Source of the DNA: Streptomyces sp. cg36 | Lineage (GTDB): Bacteria; Actinomycetota; Actinomycetes; Streptomycetales; Streptomycetaceae | DNA: 64,000 bases | Assembly: GCF_041080675.1 (NCBI RefSeq) | Contig: NZ_CP163520.1 | Span: forward strand, 5,642,001-5,706,000 | Direction: 5' to 3' | In this document: positions 27,803 to 36,550 of the stretch, piece after piece | Position numbering within the stretch: the first letter of the stretch is position 1 | How the letters are laid out: each line of letters begins with the position of its first letter | The notes under the pieces: generated by a model | What the model was told of the DNA's origin: nothing | Seen by the model: the letters and a program-made list of their open reading frames with translations, nothing else | The model's database searches: none | Made by a program: the position numbers and the translations under genes

Positions 27803-29311
27803 TCAGGCGCAGCTGCGCCCCGTGTTGATGCAGGTCACCGCCTTCCTCATCAGCTGGTCGCTGAAGACGTTGATGAAGTCACCGTGATCGGTGACGGGCT
27901 TGTGGAGCTGCTCGGGGAACGAGTCGACGGCGAACCCGGGGCCGGGCGGCACGGCGTACACGATCCGCTGCTGCAGCTGCGGGATCGCCTTGAACCCGGC
28001 CGGGCAGGCGCCGTTCTTCCGGGCGAAGGCGACGTGCGTACGGTGGTTCGCGCTGTCGGTGTTCCGCCCGTCCCAGCAGCTCTGGAACAGGAAGGTGCGG
28101 ACGACCTTGCTGCCCTGCGGGCAGATCGGGTATTTGTCCTTCAGCTGACGGTTCTCGAAACCGGTGCAGCTCCAGGACGCGTTGGCATTGGCGTTTCCGT
28201 TGGTGAAAGCCTTGGCGTCACCGGTGATGATCCGCAGGAAGCGCGGCATCGCCGTCACCTTGCTCACCGGATTCCCGGCGAGCTTGATGGTGACCTGGGC
28301 GGGAGTCTGGATTTTACCGACGTTCTGGTCCTTGCCGCCGCCGTCCGCGTTGGCGTCGTTCTCGTTCTGCCCGTTCCGCAGGCGCAGCACCGGCCAGTAA
28401 TACGTGGACTTGTCGCCCTGATTGCGGCAGCTGGTGCCGCCCGCGGCGAGATCGGCGTCGCTGGAGAAGGCGTCGGTGGCCTGATTGCCGACGTAATCGT
28501 GCATGTGGTGGGCGCCATTTCCCACACCGGGCGCGACGATGACGTTGTCGGGATTGCGCTTGGCGTTCTTGTTCACGCCGCAGTCGCTGGTGAACAGACC
28601 GGTGGAGCCGTTGCGCTGGGTGCGGGGGGTCTGCACATTGGGCCGTACGGTCCGGATGTCGACGAAGTCGCTCCGCGCGGGCCCGTTTCCGACAGAGCCC
28701 TGACCCTGACCCTGGCCGCCCTGGCCCTGCCCGCCCTGACCTGCGCTTTGTCCTTGCCCCTGGCCCTGGCCCTGGCCCTGCCCTTGTCCCTGGCCGCCGC
28801 CGAAGCCACCGCCGCCGTCACCCGCGCGCAGGCCGCACGGTGCGAGCCCCTGGAGCCCCTGCGGCGTCCGGCCGCCGCCCCGGCCGATGGCGGTGCCGAT
28901 CCGGTCGAGCGAGGCGGTCCTGCGGTCCTTCAGCGGGCCGAGGACCGCCCGGTCCGCCCAGCCCGGATCCTGGGCCACCCGGTCCTTGTTCGCGGCGAAC
29001 TTCTCGTACGCGTCGGTGATCTGCGTATCGATGCCCGCGAGTTCCCGGTCGACTTCCGGGCGCGCCGGATCGGGCACGTCCGGAAGGCTGTTGGTGACAT
29101 CGGGACAGGTGATGGTCGACATCTGGAGGGCCATCGCCGAACGGGCCGAATTCCGCCCCGGATCGGGCGGCCCGTTGGACGACCCCTCATTGGCGGAGGC
29201 ATACACGTTGACCGCGACCAGCCCACCCCCGCCCAGTACGAGGGCGACCGAGGCGATCGCCATCCGGCCGGCCAGGGTGGAGCGTTTTCGTGATGAGCGT
29301 GAGCGTCGCAT
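27803..29311 (-). CDS. Secreted DUF1996 protein with Gln-Gly repeat linker
   Basis: Exported protein of 502 aa. A basic N-terminus and hydrophobic segment ([20 protein letters not shown]) form a signal or anchor. The region to about 160 is helical ([20 protein letters not shown]). A low-complexity linker of alternating Gly and Gln follows (about residues 173-205). The C-terminal DUF1996 domain has [44 protein letters not shown] and [15 protein letters not shown]1996 is commonest in secreted fungal proteins and in actinobacteria, with unknown activity; its conserved His, Asp and Cys suggest a metal or disulfide-stabilised site. Ends toward the terminator at 27728. Confidence 0.86.
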   Translation of the reverse strand: MRRSRSSRKRSTLAGRMAIASVALVLGGGGLVAVNVYASANEGSSNGPPDPGRNSARSAMALQMSTITCPDVTNSLPDVPDPARPEVDRELAGIDTQITDAYEKFAANKDRVAQDPGWADRAVLGPLKDRRTASLDRIGTAIGRGGGRTPQGLQGLAPCGLRAGDGGGGFGGGQGQGQGQGQGQGQGQSAGQGGQGQGGQGQGQGSVGNGPARSDFVDIRTVRPNVQTPRTQRNGSTGLFTSDCGVNKNAKRNPDNVIVAPGVGNGAHHMHDYVGNQATDAFSSDADLAAGGTSCRNQGDKSTYYWPVLRLRNGQNENDANADGGGKDQNVGKIQTPAQVTIKLAGNPVSKVTAMPRFLRIITGDAKAFTNGNANANASWSCTGFENRQLKDKYPICPQGSKVVRTFLFQSCWDGRNTDSANHRTHVAFARKNGACPAGFKAIPQLQQRIVYAVPPGPGFAVDSFPEQLHKPVTDHGDFINVFSDQLMRKAVTCINTGRSCA

Positions 29312-29409
29312 GGAACTCCTTCGCTAGAAGCAGCGCGTCGTTCCATACGCAGGTGACTCATGAGGCGTTCAACGCCTCCGCCATTTCGTAGGTATCTCCA
29401 GGGGAGCCG

Positions 29410-30564
29410 TCAGCGCTTGACCGCGCGCAGCACCACGAACTTCGGGTCGCTGGCGACGAGTTCGCTGTTGCCGAAGAGCCGCTGGAGCTTGAGGTGGTAC
29501 CCCAGGTGGCGGTTGCCGACCACCCACAGCTCGCCGCCCGGCCGCAGTGCCTCGCGGGCGTCCGTGAACATCCGCGTCGAGGTGCGGTCCGTGGTCGCCT
29601 GATGGGTGTGGAACGGCGGGTTGTTGAGGACCAGGTCCGCCGAGCCCGGCGGGAACCCGCTCAGCCCGTCGGCGAGCCGGAACTCCGCGTCGGCCTCCCG
29701 CGCCGCGCCCGCGCAGAGCCGGAAGGTGGCCCGCGCCGAGGCGATCGCCTGGTGCGACTCGTCCGTGAACACCACGGTGGCCCCGGGGTTGGCGAGCGCG
29801 GCGGCCGTTCCCACGATGCCGTTGCCGCAGCCGAGGTCGACGACCCGGTCCGGGCCGGTGCGCACCGGCATGTGCTGGAGCAGGAAGCGGGTGCCGATGT
29901 CGAGCCGGTCGGCGCAGAACACGCCCGCGTGGTTGGTGGTGGCGAGCCCGGAGGCCGGGCCGATGCCCATCTCCAGGGAGTACGTCAGCGGCCACGGGTT
30001 GGCGGGCCGGGCGAGCTCCGGGTCCGGCTCGCAGAAGATCAGCCGGGCCTTCTTCTCGGCCAGCGAGGTCCTGGTGGGACCCAGCAGCCGCTCGAAGAGG
30101 GCCAGCGTGGAGGTGTGGATGTCCTTCACCATGCCGGTGCCGACGACCACGGTTCCCGCGTGCACGGCGGGGCCGAGCCGGTGCAGCTGGTCCTCCAGGA
30201 GCGCGAGGCTCTTGGGCACCCGTACGAGCAGGACGTCGATCCGGGCGGGCGGCTCGTCGTGGGTGGACAGCAGCGTGACGGACTCCTCGGCCACGCCCGC
30301 CCGCGCCAGGTTGGCCCGGGTCGCCTCCTGGCCGAGGAACGACTCGCTGATCTGGGTGAGCGGGCCCGTGCCCTTGGCGGCGAGCGCGGTCGTCAGGGCG
30401 CCCCACCGGTCACCGAGGGCGACCACGGACCCCGAGAGGTCCGTGTCCTCCAGGTGCCGCAGCAGATACTCGTCGGCGGCGTCCCAGGCCCGCAGCTGGT
30501 CGCGCGGGTCCTCGGGAAAGCGGGTCAGGTCGTACTCGCCCCAGGGCGCGGTCATCCGGTTCAT
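29410..30564 (-). CDS. Class I SAM-dependent methyltransferase, RlmG/RsmC-like
   Basis: Predicted rRNA guanine-N2 methyltransferase of 384 aa. It has the duplicated fold of RlmG/RsmC: a degenerate N-terminal Rossmann half (SGSVVALGDRWGALTTALAA) and an active C-terminal half with VVDLGCGNGIVGTAAA (SAM binding, about residue 240). The catalytic motif LVLNNPPFHTH (NPPF, about 312) follows. It acts on ribosomal RNA by family inference; which nucleotide is not readable here. The first or fourth codon (MNRMTAPWG) may be the start. Confidence 0.87.
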   Translation of the reverse strand: MNRMTAPWGEYDLTRFPEDPRDQLRAWDAADEYLLRHLEDTDLSGSVVALGDRWGALTTALAAKGTGPLTQISESFLGQEATRANLARAGVAEESVTLLSTHDEPPARIDVLLVRVPKSLALLEDQLHRLGPAVHAGTVVVGTGMVKDIHTSTLALFERLLGPTRTSLAEKKARLIFCEPDPELARPANPWPLTYSLEMGIGPASGLATTNHAGVFCADRLDIGTRFLLQHMPVRTGPDRVVDLGCGNGIVGTAAALANPGATVVFTDESHQAIASARATFRLCAGAAREADAEFRLADGLSGFPPGSADLVLNNPPFHTHQATTDRTSTRMFTDAREALRPGGELWVVGNRHLGYHLKLQRLFGNSELVASDPKFVVLRAVKR

Positions 30565-30727
30565 AATCCGGCCAGGCTAACCCGCCGTGACCCCGCTCCC
30601 GCGCCACCCACGCGCGCGGGGGCTCACCGACGGCCCCGCAACGTGCCCGGCCCCGGCCCCGGGGCGCGCGGAACCGCGGGTCGGCCCCCGGCGGACCGCA
30701 CCCCCCGCAGCCGCCCGTCCGGTCCCC

Positions 30728-31375
30728 TCAGCCGCGGTCGAGATAGGCCAGCACGGCCAGTACCCGCCGGTTGTCGTCGTCGGAGACGGGGAGCCCCAGC
30801 TTCGCGAAGATGTTGGAGGTGTGCTTGGCGACCGCCCGCTCGGTCACCACCAGTTGCTGCGCGATCGCCGCGTTGGAGCGCCCCTGGGCCATCAGCTCCA
30901 TCACCTCCAGCTCGCGCGGGGTGAGCCCGCCCACCGGCGACTCCCGCGCCTTGCGGGAGAGCAGCTGGGAGATGACCTGGGGGTCCATCGCGGTGCCGCC
31001 CCCGGCCACCCGCCGCACCGCGTCCACGAACTGCTCGGCGTCGAAGACGCGGTCCTTCAGCAGATAGCCGACGCCCCCGTTCCCGTCGGCCAGCAGCTCG
31101 CGCGCGTACAGCTGCTCCACGTGCTGGGAGAGGACCAGGACCGGCAGCCCCGGCCGGGCCCGCCGGGCCGCCAGCGCGCACTGGAGGCCCTCGTCGGTGT
31201 GGGTGGGCGGCAGCCGGACGTCCACGATCGCCACGTCGGGGGCCGGCCCGGCCAGCGCCCGGCTCAGCTCCGGCCCGGTCTCGACCGCCGCGACGATCTC
31301 GAAGTCGTACGCCTCCAGGAGCCGCACCAGACCGTCCCGCAGCAGGAAGAGGTCTTCGGCTAGGACAACGCGCAA
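30728..31375 (-). CDS. NarL/LuxR-family response regulator
   Basis: Two-component response regulator of 215 aa, partner of the adjacent histidine kinase. Receiver: acidic pair in VVLAEDLFLLRDG, phospho-Asp in VAIVDVRLPP (about residue 53) and Lys in GYLLKDRV (about 107). The C-terminal LuxR helix-turn-helix is GLTPRELEVMELMAQGRSNA with VVTERAVAKHTSNIF. Translation appears to start at TTG 31375, inside the last codons of the kinase gene (16-nt overlap), with GGAG five bases upstream; I see no ATG or GTG in frame close by. Target genes unknown. Confidence 0.88.
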   Translation of the reverse strand: MRVVLAEDLFLLRDGLVRLLEAYDFEIVAAVETGPELSRALAGPAPDVAIVDVRLPPTHTDEGLQCALAARRARPGLPVLVLSQHVEQLYARELLADGNGGVGYLLKDRVFDAEQFVDAVRRVAGGGTAMDPQVISQLLSRKARESPVGGLTPRELEVMELMAQGRSNAAIAQQLVVTERAVAKHTSNIFAKLGLPVSDDDNRRVLAVLAYLDRG

Positions 31376-32631
31376 GGGATCTCCATGGTCACCACGGTGG
31401 GGCCGCCGACGGGACTGCTGACGGCCAGGACGCCGTCGAATGTACCCAGGCGCCGCTCCAGCCCGCTCAGCCCCGAGCCGCCCGCGACCACGGCTCCGCC
31501 CCGCCCGTCGTCGGTGACCTGGATGCGCAGCGCGCCGTCCGCGTACGCCAGGTCGACCCGGATCCGGTCGGCGGCGGCGTGCTTGACCGCGTTGGTGAGG
31601 GCCTCGCTGACCGCGAAGTACGCGGCGGACTCCACCGGCGCCCCGGCCCGTCCGCCGGGCAGCTCCACCGTGACCTCGACCGGCAGCGGCATCCGCAGGG
31701 CGAGGGCGCGCACCGCGTCGCCCAGACCGCGCTCGGCCAGCACCGGGGGGTGGATGCCCCGGACCAGGTCGCGCAGTTCGGTGAGCGCCTCGGCCGAGTC
31801 GGCGCGGGCCTTGGAGAGCAGCGCCTTGGCGCGCGCCGGGTCCTTCTCGACCAGCGCCTCGATGGTGCCCAGGTGCATGCCCATGGCGACGAGCCGGGCC
31901 TGCGCCCCGTCGTGCAGATCGCGCTCGATGCGGCGCAGCTCGGCGGCCGAGCCGTCCACCGCGTCGTGCCGGGTCTCGGTGAGCCGCGCCACCCGCAGGG
32001 CCAGCTCCCGGCTCGGGGCGGGGGCCAGGAAGGACCTGGCGAGGCGGAAGTGGGCCCGGATCAGGGCGGGGTTCACGAACAGGCCGAGCAGCGCGTAGCC
32101 GGCGCCGACCACGGCGGCGAGGTTGGCCGTCGCCTGCGAGGTGACGTGGACGAAGGTGAACCACTCGCCGCCGCCCGCCCGGTGGATGGGCTCCCAGACG
32201 CCGAGGGCGAGCACGCACCCGTACACGAAGTAGAGCGGCAGCGCCGGGGCCAGCACGGCGACCACTCCGCCCGCCGTGATGTCGACGAGCAGCCAGCGCA
32301 GGTCCCGCCAGGTCGCCGGGTCCTTCAGGAGCGCCGCGCACGACTCGGCCGCGCCCAGGGGGCCGCGCCGCGCGGTGCCGGGCAGCGGGAGGTAGGGGGA
32401 GGGGATGGCCAGGCCCGTCCACTCCCCGGCCCACGCCCGGCGCCGGTCGGCGTGGTCGCGCACCAGCTTCAGGACGCGGGGGGTGGTCAGCACGCCGACC
32501 CCGGCGGGTATCAGCGCGATCGAGACCACCGCCCAGGTGAACAGGGTGATGGAGACGGCGAGCGCCGACGCCGAGAGCACCACCCCCTGCCCGGCCGCCG
32601 TCAGCGCGGCCCGTGCCCTTGTCGCGATCAT
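31360..32631 (-). CDS. Sensor histidine kinase (HisKA_3 type)
   Basis: Membrane histidine kinase of 423 aa. The N-terminal half is a streptomycete membrane sensor module with about four helices (ALAVSITLFTWAVVSIALIP, VDITAGGVVAVLAPALPLYF, ANLAAVVGAGYALLGLFV). The dimerisation/phospho-acceptor helix is RRIERDLHDGAQARLVAMGM (His about residue 223). The ATPase domain has SEALTNAVKHA (N box) and VTDDGRGGA (G1 box). AGAGGA lies five bases before the ATG. It overlaps and is coupled to the response regulator. Signal unknown. Confidence 0.92.
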   Translation of the reverse strand: MIATRARAALTAAGQGVVLSASALAVSITLFTWAVVSIALIPAGVGVLTTPRVLKLVRDHADRRRAWAGEWTGLAIPSPYLPLPGTARRGPLGAAESCAALLKDPATWRDLRWLLVDITAGGVVAVLAPALPLYFVYGCVLALGVWEPIHRAGGGEWFTFVHVTSQATANLAAVVGAGYALLGLFVNPALIRAHFRLARSFLAPAPSRELALRVARLTETRHDAVDGSAAELRRIERDLHDGAQARLVAMGMHLGTIEALVEKDPARAKALLSKARADSAEALTELRDLVRGIHPPVLAERGLGDAVRALALRMPLPVEVTVELPGGRAGAPVESAAYFAVSEALTNAVKHAAADRIRVDLAYADGALRIQVTDDGRGGAVVAGGSGLSGLERRLGTFDGVLAVSSPVGGPTVVTMEIPCALS

Positions 32632-32750
32632 GGTGTCCTCTTCCCCCGGCGGTGGCTTACGGCCCCAATTCTGGCCGGAAGCCGGGGGGCGGTCACTGGG
32701 CCCGCCCCCCGGGCCGGGGGTGTAGCTGACGACACCCCGCGGCGGGCGGG

Positions 32751-33332
32751 TCAGGGCGCGTACTTGTACCCCACGCGCCGGACCGTCTGGATCGCGTGCC
32801 GGTGCTCGGCGCCCAGCTTGCGGCGCAGCCGCGCCACGTGGACGTCCACGGTCCGGCCGTCGCCGACGTGGCCGTACCCCCACACCGTGGTCACCAGCTG
32901 GTCGCGGGTGTGCACCCGCTGGGGGTGTGCCACCAGATGGGCGAGCAGCTCGAATTCGAGGTACGTGAGGTCGAGCACGCGCCCGTCGACCTCGGCGGTG
33001 CGGCGCACCGCGTCGATGCGGACGAGCGCGTCGCCGCCGAACCCGTCCTCGCCGTCGGCGCCCGGGTCCACCGGGTCGGGCGCGGCGGCGAGCGGCGGCT
33101 GCTGGTCGGCGGGGACCAGCACCAGATAGCCGATCATCGGCGGCCGGCCCGGCAGGGCGGGCAGCGTGTGCTGGGGCGCGGGCAGCCAAGTGGCGCCCGG
33201 CGGGAGGAAGTCGACGACGGTGCCGGTCGCGGCGACCTCGTCGCGGTCGACGGCCCGGAGCCGATGGCGTCCCAGGGGGACGGGAGCGGGGCGGGTGGCG
33301 GTCGCAGCGGAGAAGGTACGGGTGTTCGCCAT
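32751..33332 (-). CDS. glnRII: OmpR-type winged-helix regulator, GlnRII-like
   Basis: Regulator of 193 aa with an OmpR/PhoB winged helix at the C-terminus: VLDLTYLEFELLAHLVAHPQ, TRDQLVTTVWGYGHVGDGRT and DVHVARLRRKLGAEHRHAI. The first 95 residues lack the Asp residues of a receiver, so it is not phosphorylated in the normal way. Size, architecture and position next to glnII match GlnRII of S. coelicolor (SCO2213, as I recall), an OmpR-like protein that binds upstream of glnA and glnII. The GlnR boxes of both genes are present in this window. It is 119 bp upstream of the histidine kinase and may share its transcript. The name rests on synteny and domain type. Confidence 0.75.
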   Translation of the reverse strand: MANTRTFSAATATRPAPVPLGRHRLRAVDRDEVAATGTVVDFLPPGATWLPAPQHTLPALPGRPPMIGYLVLVPADQQPPLAAAPDPVDPGADGEDGFGGDALVRIDAVRRTAEVDGRVLDLTYLEFELLAHLVAHPQRVHTRDQLVTTVWGYGHVGDGRTVDVHVARLRRKLGAEHRHAIQTVRRVGYKYAP

Positions 33333-33417
33333 GAGAGGTCAGCTCTTTCGCGCGGGAGTCGTCAGCGGGAGACGTACGTCGTGCGCGCCTGGCCGAAGGC
33401 CGCCGGGGCGGGGGGCT

Positions 33418-33537
33418 TTAGAGGGCCGGCGCGTTCATCGCGCGGCAACACACCCGGTCGAAGTCGTGGTCCTGACGGGACGGCCAGAACGGCTCGAGGT
33501 CGCTGCGACCTGTCGCGGGGTTCAAGAAGCTGGCCAT
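33418..33537 (-). CDS. 39-aa small protein between glnII and the GlnRII-like gene
   Basis: Short frame within a 372-bp stretch that otherwise looks non-coding. It begins MASFLNPATG, continues RSDLEPFWPS RQDHDFDRVC in two blocks and ends CRAMNAPAL. It has streptomycete codon usage, an adjacent Cys-Cys pair and clustered acidic and aromatic residues, which do not look like a random frame. A -10-like TTGAAT (33549-33544) lies exactly six bases before the ATG, so the message may be leaderless; there is no Shine-Dalgarno. Function unknown. The rest of the gap (33333-33417, 33538-33704) carries the glnII terminator and probably the promoter of the regulator. Confidence 0.6.
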   Translation of the reverse strand: MASFLNPATGRSDLEPFWPSRQDHDFDRVCCRAMNAPAL

Positions 33538-33649
33538 GGCCCCATTCAATCAGATCCGCACGGATGGTGGCAGAGCCCTCCCACAGGGTGATACGTCACT
33601 TCCCCGCGCGACGGCCGGATTTCGCGCCCGCCGGTCCCGCACGCACCGC

Positions 33650-33683
33650 GGGGCGCCCACCGCGCGGCAGCGGTGGACGCCCC
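33650..33683 (-). terminator. glnII terminator hairpin
   Basis: Arms at 33650-33662 and 33671-33683 pair at 12 of 13 positions around an 8-nt loop, 22 bp past the glnII stop. Confidence 0.7.
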
Positions 33684-33704
33684 GGGGACGGGCCGGGGTC
33701 CGGC

Positions 33705-34733
33705 TCAGACCTGGCCGGCCTTCTCCAGCGCGGTGCAGCAGGTGTCGACGATCAGACGGGTCACCACGTACGGGTCGACGTTGGCGTTCGGGCGCCGGTC
33801 CTCGATGTAGCCCTTCTGGTCCACCTCGACCTGCCAGGGGATGCGGACCGAGGCGCCGCGGTTGGAGACGCCGTAGCTGTACTCGTTCCACGGGGCCGTC
33901 TCGTGCAGGCCGGTGAGCCGGTCGTCGATGCCCGCGCCGTAGTTCTTGACGTGGTCCATCGGCTTGGATCCCTCGCCGAGCGACTCGCAGGCGGTGATGA
34001 TGGCGTCGTAGCCCTCGCGCATGGCCTTGGTGGAGAAGTTGGTGTGCGCGCCCGCGCCGTTCCAGTCGCCCTTGACCGGCTTGGGGTCCAGGGTGGCGGA
34101 GACGTTGAACTCCTCGGCGGTGCGGTAGAGCAGCCAGCGCGCGATCCACAGCTGGTCGGAGACCTCCAGCGGGCCGACCGGGCCGACCTGGAACTCCCAC
34201 TGGCCGGGCATGACCTCGGCGTTGATGCCGGAGATGCTCAGGCCCGCGGCCAGGCAGTGGTCGAGGTGCTTCTCGACGATCTCCCGGCCGAAGATCTCGT
34301 CCGCGCCGACGCCGCAGTAGTAGCCGCCCTGGGCGGCCGGGAAGCCGCCGACCGGGAAGCCCAGCGGACGGGTGCCGTCGAAGAACGTGTACTCCTGCTC
34401 GATGCCGAAGATCGACTCCTGGGCGGCGTGCTGCTCGGCGACGGGCTGCAGCCGCGCGCGCGTGTTGGTGGCGTGCGGGGTGCCGTCGATGTCGAAGACC
34501 TCGCACAGCACCAGGACGTTGTCCCCGCCGCGGATCGGGTCCGGGCAGCTGAACACCGGCTTGAGCACCCGGTCCGAGGCGTGGCCCTCGGCCTGGTTGG
34601 TGGACGAGCCGTCGAAGCCCCACACCGGCAGCTCGGAGCCGTCGGGCGTACCCGCGATGATCTTGGTCTTCGAGCGGAGCTTGGCCGTCGGCTCGGTGCC
34701 GTCGATCCAGATGTACTCAGCCTTGAACGTCAC
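33705..34733 (-). CDS. glnII: Glutamine synthetase type II
   Basis: Eukaryotic-type GSII of 342 aa; makes glutamine from glutamate, ammonia and ATP in the cytoplasm. Typical strings: FKAEYIWIDGTEPTAKLRSK, WGFDGSSTNQAEG, GIEQEYTFFD, AGLSISGINAEVMPGQWEFQ, GDWNGAGAHTNFSTKAMR and NRGASVRIPWQVE. There is no adenylylation loop, so GlnE should not act on it. GTG 34733 is chosen over ATG 34742 because AAGGA lies eight bases before the GTG but abuts the ATG, and because known GSII proteins start (M)TFKAEYIWIDG. Transcription is probably activated under nitrogen limitation via the GlnR box at 34829-34866. Confidence 0.97.
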   Translation of the reverse strand: MTFKAEYIWIDGTEPTAKLRSKTKIIAGTPDGSELPVWGFDGSSTNQAEGHASDRVLKPVFSCPDPIRGGDNVLVLCEVFDIDGTPHATNTRARLQPVAEQHAAQESIFGIEQEYTFFDGTRPLGFPVGGFPAAQGGYYCGVGADEIFGREIVEKHLDHCLAAGLSISGINAEVMPGQWEFQVGPVGPLEVSDQLWIARWLLYRTAEEFNVSATLDPKPVKGDWNGAGAHTNFSTKAMREGYDAIITACESLGEGSKPMDHVKNYGAGIDDRLTGLHETAPWNEYSYGVSNRGASVRIPWQVEVDQKGYIEDRRPNANVDPYVVTRLIVDTCCTALEKAGQV

Positions 34734-34828
34734 GGGGGCCATCCTTTGCGGGAGCTGCGGGTGCTGCGGAAGCCGGTGGGGCGCCGTGCGGGGCGTCCGC
34801 GGCCATGGGGGCAGCCTCACATTCTGTG

Positions 34829-34866
34829 ATTTCCCGTCCGTTGCCCGTTTGTGAACCCGGTGTTAC
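34829..34866 (-). promoter_or_regulatory. GlnR box upstream of glnII
   Basis: On the minus strand, four 5-mers, GTAAC, TTCAC, GCAAC and GAAAT, are each separated by exactly six bases. The described actinobacterial GlnR operator is gTnAC-n6-GaAAC repeated twice, so the a-sites match 5/5 and 4/5 and the b-sites 2-3/5 and 4/5. It lies about 95-130 bp upstream of the glnII start and has the same geometry as the glnA box at 39570-39607. Confidence 0.72.
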
Positions 34867-34902
34867 CCGCCTTCCGCCCGCGACCTCGCGCAGACTGGTC
34901 CC

Positions 34903-35829
34903 ATGACCCCGGCCACCGGCACCTCCGACCCCCGTTCCCCCCTCCGCACCGGCCTCCTGGGCACCGGCCCCTGGGCCGTCGCCACCCACGCCCCGGCGCT
35001 CGCCGGGCACCCCGGCGTCACGTTCGCCGGGGTGTGGGGGCGCCGCCCCGAGGCCGCGGCGGAGCTCGCCGCCGCCCACGGCGTTCCCGCGTACGAGGAC
35101 GTGGACGCGCTCTTCGCGGCGTGCGACGCGGTCACCTTCGCCCTGCCCCCGGACGTCCAGGCGCCGCTCGCGGTACGGGCGGCGGCGGCCGGCTGCCATG
35201 TGCTGCTGGACAAGCCGGTGGCCACCGACCCCGTCCGGGCGCGCGAGGTCGCCGACGCGGTGGCGCTGGCCCGGGTCGCCTCGGTGGTCTTCTTCACCCT
35301 GCGGTTCGCGACCGGCCCGGCCGACTGGATCGCCCGGCAGGCGGAGCGGAAGGACTGGTTCACCGCCCGCGCGCACTGGCTCGCCACCCTGTTCACCCCC
35401 GGCGCCGCCGTCAGCCCGTACGCGGCCTCGCCCTGGCGCGGGGAGAAGGGGCCGCTCTGGGACGTCGGCCCGCACGCGCTCTCCGTCCTGGTGCCGGTGC
35501 TGGGCGAGGTGACCGAGGTGACGGCCGCGCCCGGCCCCGGCGACACCGTGCACCTGGTGCTGCGCCACGCCTCGGGCGCCTCCGCCACGGCCGCCCTCAG
35601 CTTCACGGCCCCGGTGGCCGCGGCGGGCGCGGGCGTGGAGTTCCTGGGGGAGGCGGGAGTGACCGCGCTGCCGGACTGGGGCCCGGCCGAGGAGTCGTTC
35701 CGGGCGGCGCTCGACGCCCTGCTGGAAGCGGTGCGGACGGGGGTGCCGCATCCGTGCGACGCGGCGTTCGGGGCGCGGATCACGGACGTACTGGCGCGGG
35801 CGGAAGGGCAGTTGGGGGCGGCGGGCTGA
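34903..35829 (+). CDS. Gfo/Idh/MocA-family oxidoreductase
   Basis: NAD(P)-dependent oxidoreductase of 308 aa. The N-terminal Rossmann fold starts TGLLGTGPWAVATHAPALAG (GxGxxA type, about residue 20), with the family signature HVLLDKPVATD (Lys-Pro, about 105) and GPLWDVGPHALSVLVPVLGE (catalytic His region, about 190). The small C-terminal domain is short for the family. Substrate (often a sugar or inositol) unknown. Divergent from glnII and sharing its 169-bp upstream region. Confidence 0.88.
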   Translation: MTPATGTSDPRSPLRTGLLGTGPWAVATHAPALAGHPGVTFAGVWGRRPEAAAELAAAHGVPAYEDVDALFAACDAVTFALPPDVQAPLAVRAAAAGCHVLLDKPVATDPVRAREVADAVALARVASVVFFTLRFATGPADWIARQAERKDWFTARAHWLATLFTPGAAVSPYAASPWRGEKGPLWDVGPHALSVLVPVLGEVTEVTAAPGPGDTVHLVLRHASGASATAALSFTAPVAAAGAGVEFLGEAGVTALPDWGPAEESFRAALDALLEAVRTGVPHPCDAAFGARITDVLARAEGQLGAAG

Positions 35830-35860
35830 GCCCGCGCGTCCGGCGGCGGGCCGGTCCGGC

Positions 35861-36334
35861 TCATTTGATGACGGCGTTGGCTCCGGCTATCAGCACCCCG
35901 ATCGCCGCGTCCGCGCCGCCGATCAGCGCGGCGGACCGGCGCGCGTAACCGGCCCGTACCGCCGCGAAGGTGCCCCAGCCGAACAGCAGCGCCGTGTTGA
36001 GGACCAGCCCGGCCGTGGTCACCCCGTGCTCCTGCCACCCCGCGAGCCCGGACAGGACCAGCAGCAGCACGGTCGGCATACAGGCGATGATCACCGGCCA
36101 CTGGTCGGCGACGGTCAGCGCGAGGCGCCGCCAGCGCAGGGCGCCGCTCTCCGGCCGGTAGCCGGCCATGTGGTGCGCGTAGGCATGGGCGAGCGCGGCG
36201 GTACCGGCGGTCACCACGATCCAGGCGGCGTCGTAGTAGGGCGTGTACGGGGTGCCCTCGCTCTGCAGGGCCGCCAGCAGCGCACTGCTCAGCACCGTCC
36301 CGTACACACCGCCGGCCAGCCAGTTCTGCGACAT
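35861..36334 (-). CDS. Small integral membrane protein
   Basis: Protein of 157 aa with four or five hydrophobic segments (VYGTVLSSALLAAL, AAWIVVTAGTAALAHAYA, WPVIIACMPTVLLLVLSGLA, LVLNTALLFGWGTFAAV, AAIGVLIAGANAVI). No catalytic motif recognised; AHAYAHHMAGYRPE holds several histidines at a membrane edge. CAGGAG lies six bases before the ATG at 36334, favouring it over an upstream ATG at 36370. Convergent with the oxidoreductase gene. Function unknown. Confidence 0.8.
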   Translation of the reverse strand: MSQNWLAGGVYGTVLSSALLAALQSEGTPYTPYYDAAWIVVTAGTAALAHAYAHHMAGYRPESGALRWRRLALTVADQWPVIIACMPTVLLLVLSGLAGWQEHGVTTAGLVLNTALLFGWGTFAAVRAGYARRSAALIGGADAAIGVLIAGANAVIK

Positions 36335-36550
36335 GCGGGGCTCCTGCGGGTGGGTGGCGGAAGCCTCCAAGGTAGGCGGGGGGAAAGGGGTGAAACGTCA
36401 CCATCGGGTACGGGATGGTCTGGCCGAAAGGATGACAACCGACCGTCGGCGGAGGCGCTCGGAGGGCTCCCGAACCCCTGGAATTGACCCATGTTTTCGC
36501 CCCGGAAATGCACCTGTGGGCCGGTCGCCCGGGGCCGTAGATTCATGGTC

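Noticed and set aside
28685..28800. Tandem DNA repeat as a possible CRISPR or regulatory array
   Set aside because: It is the coding sequence of the Gly-Gln linker in the DUF1996 protein.
36504..36543. SigR-type promoter (GGAAAT) before the AhpD-like gene
   Set aside because: No GTT at the required 18-bp spacing downstream; only the -10-like TAGATT fits.
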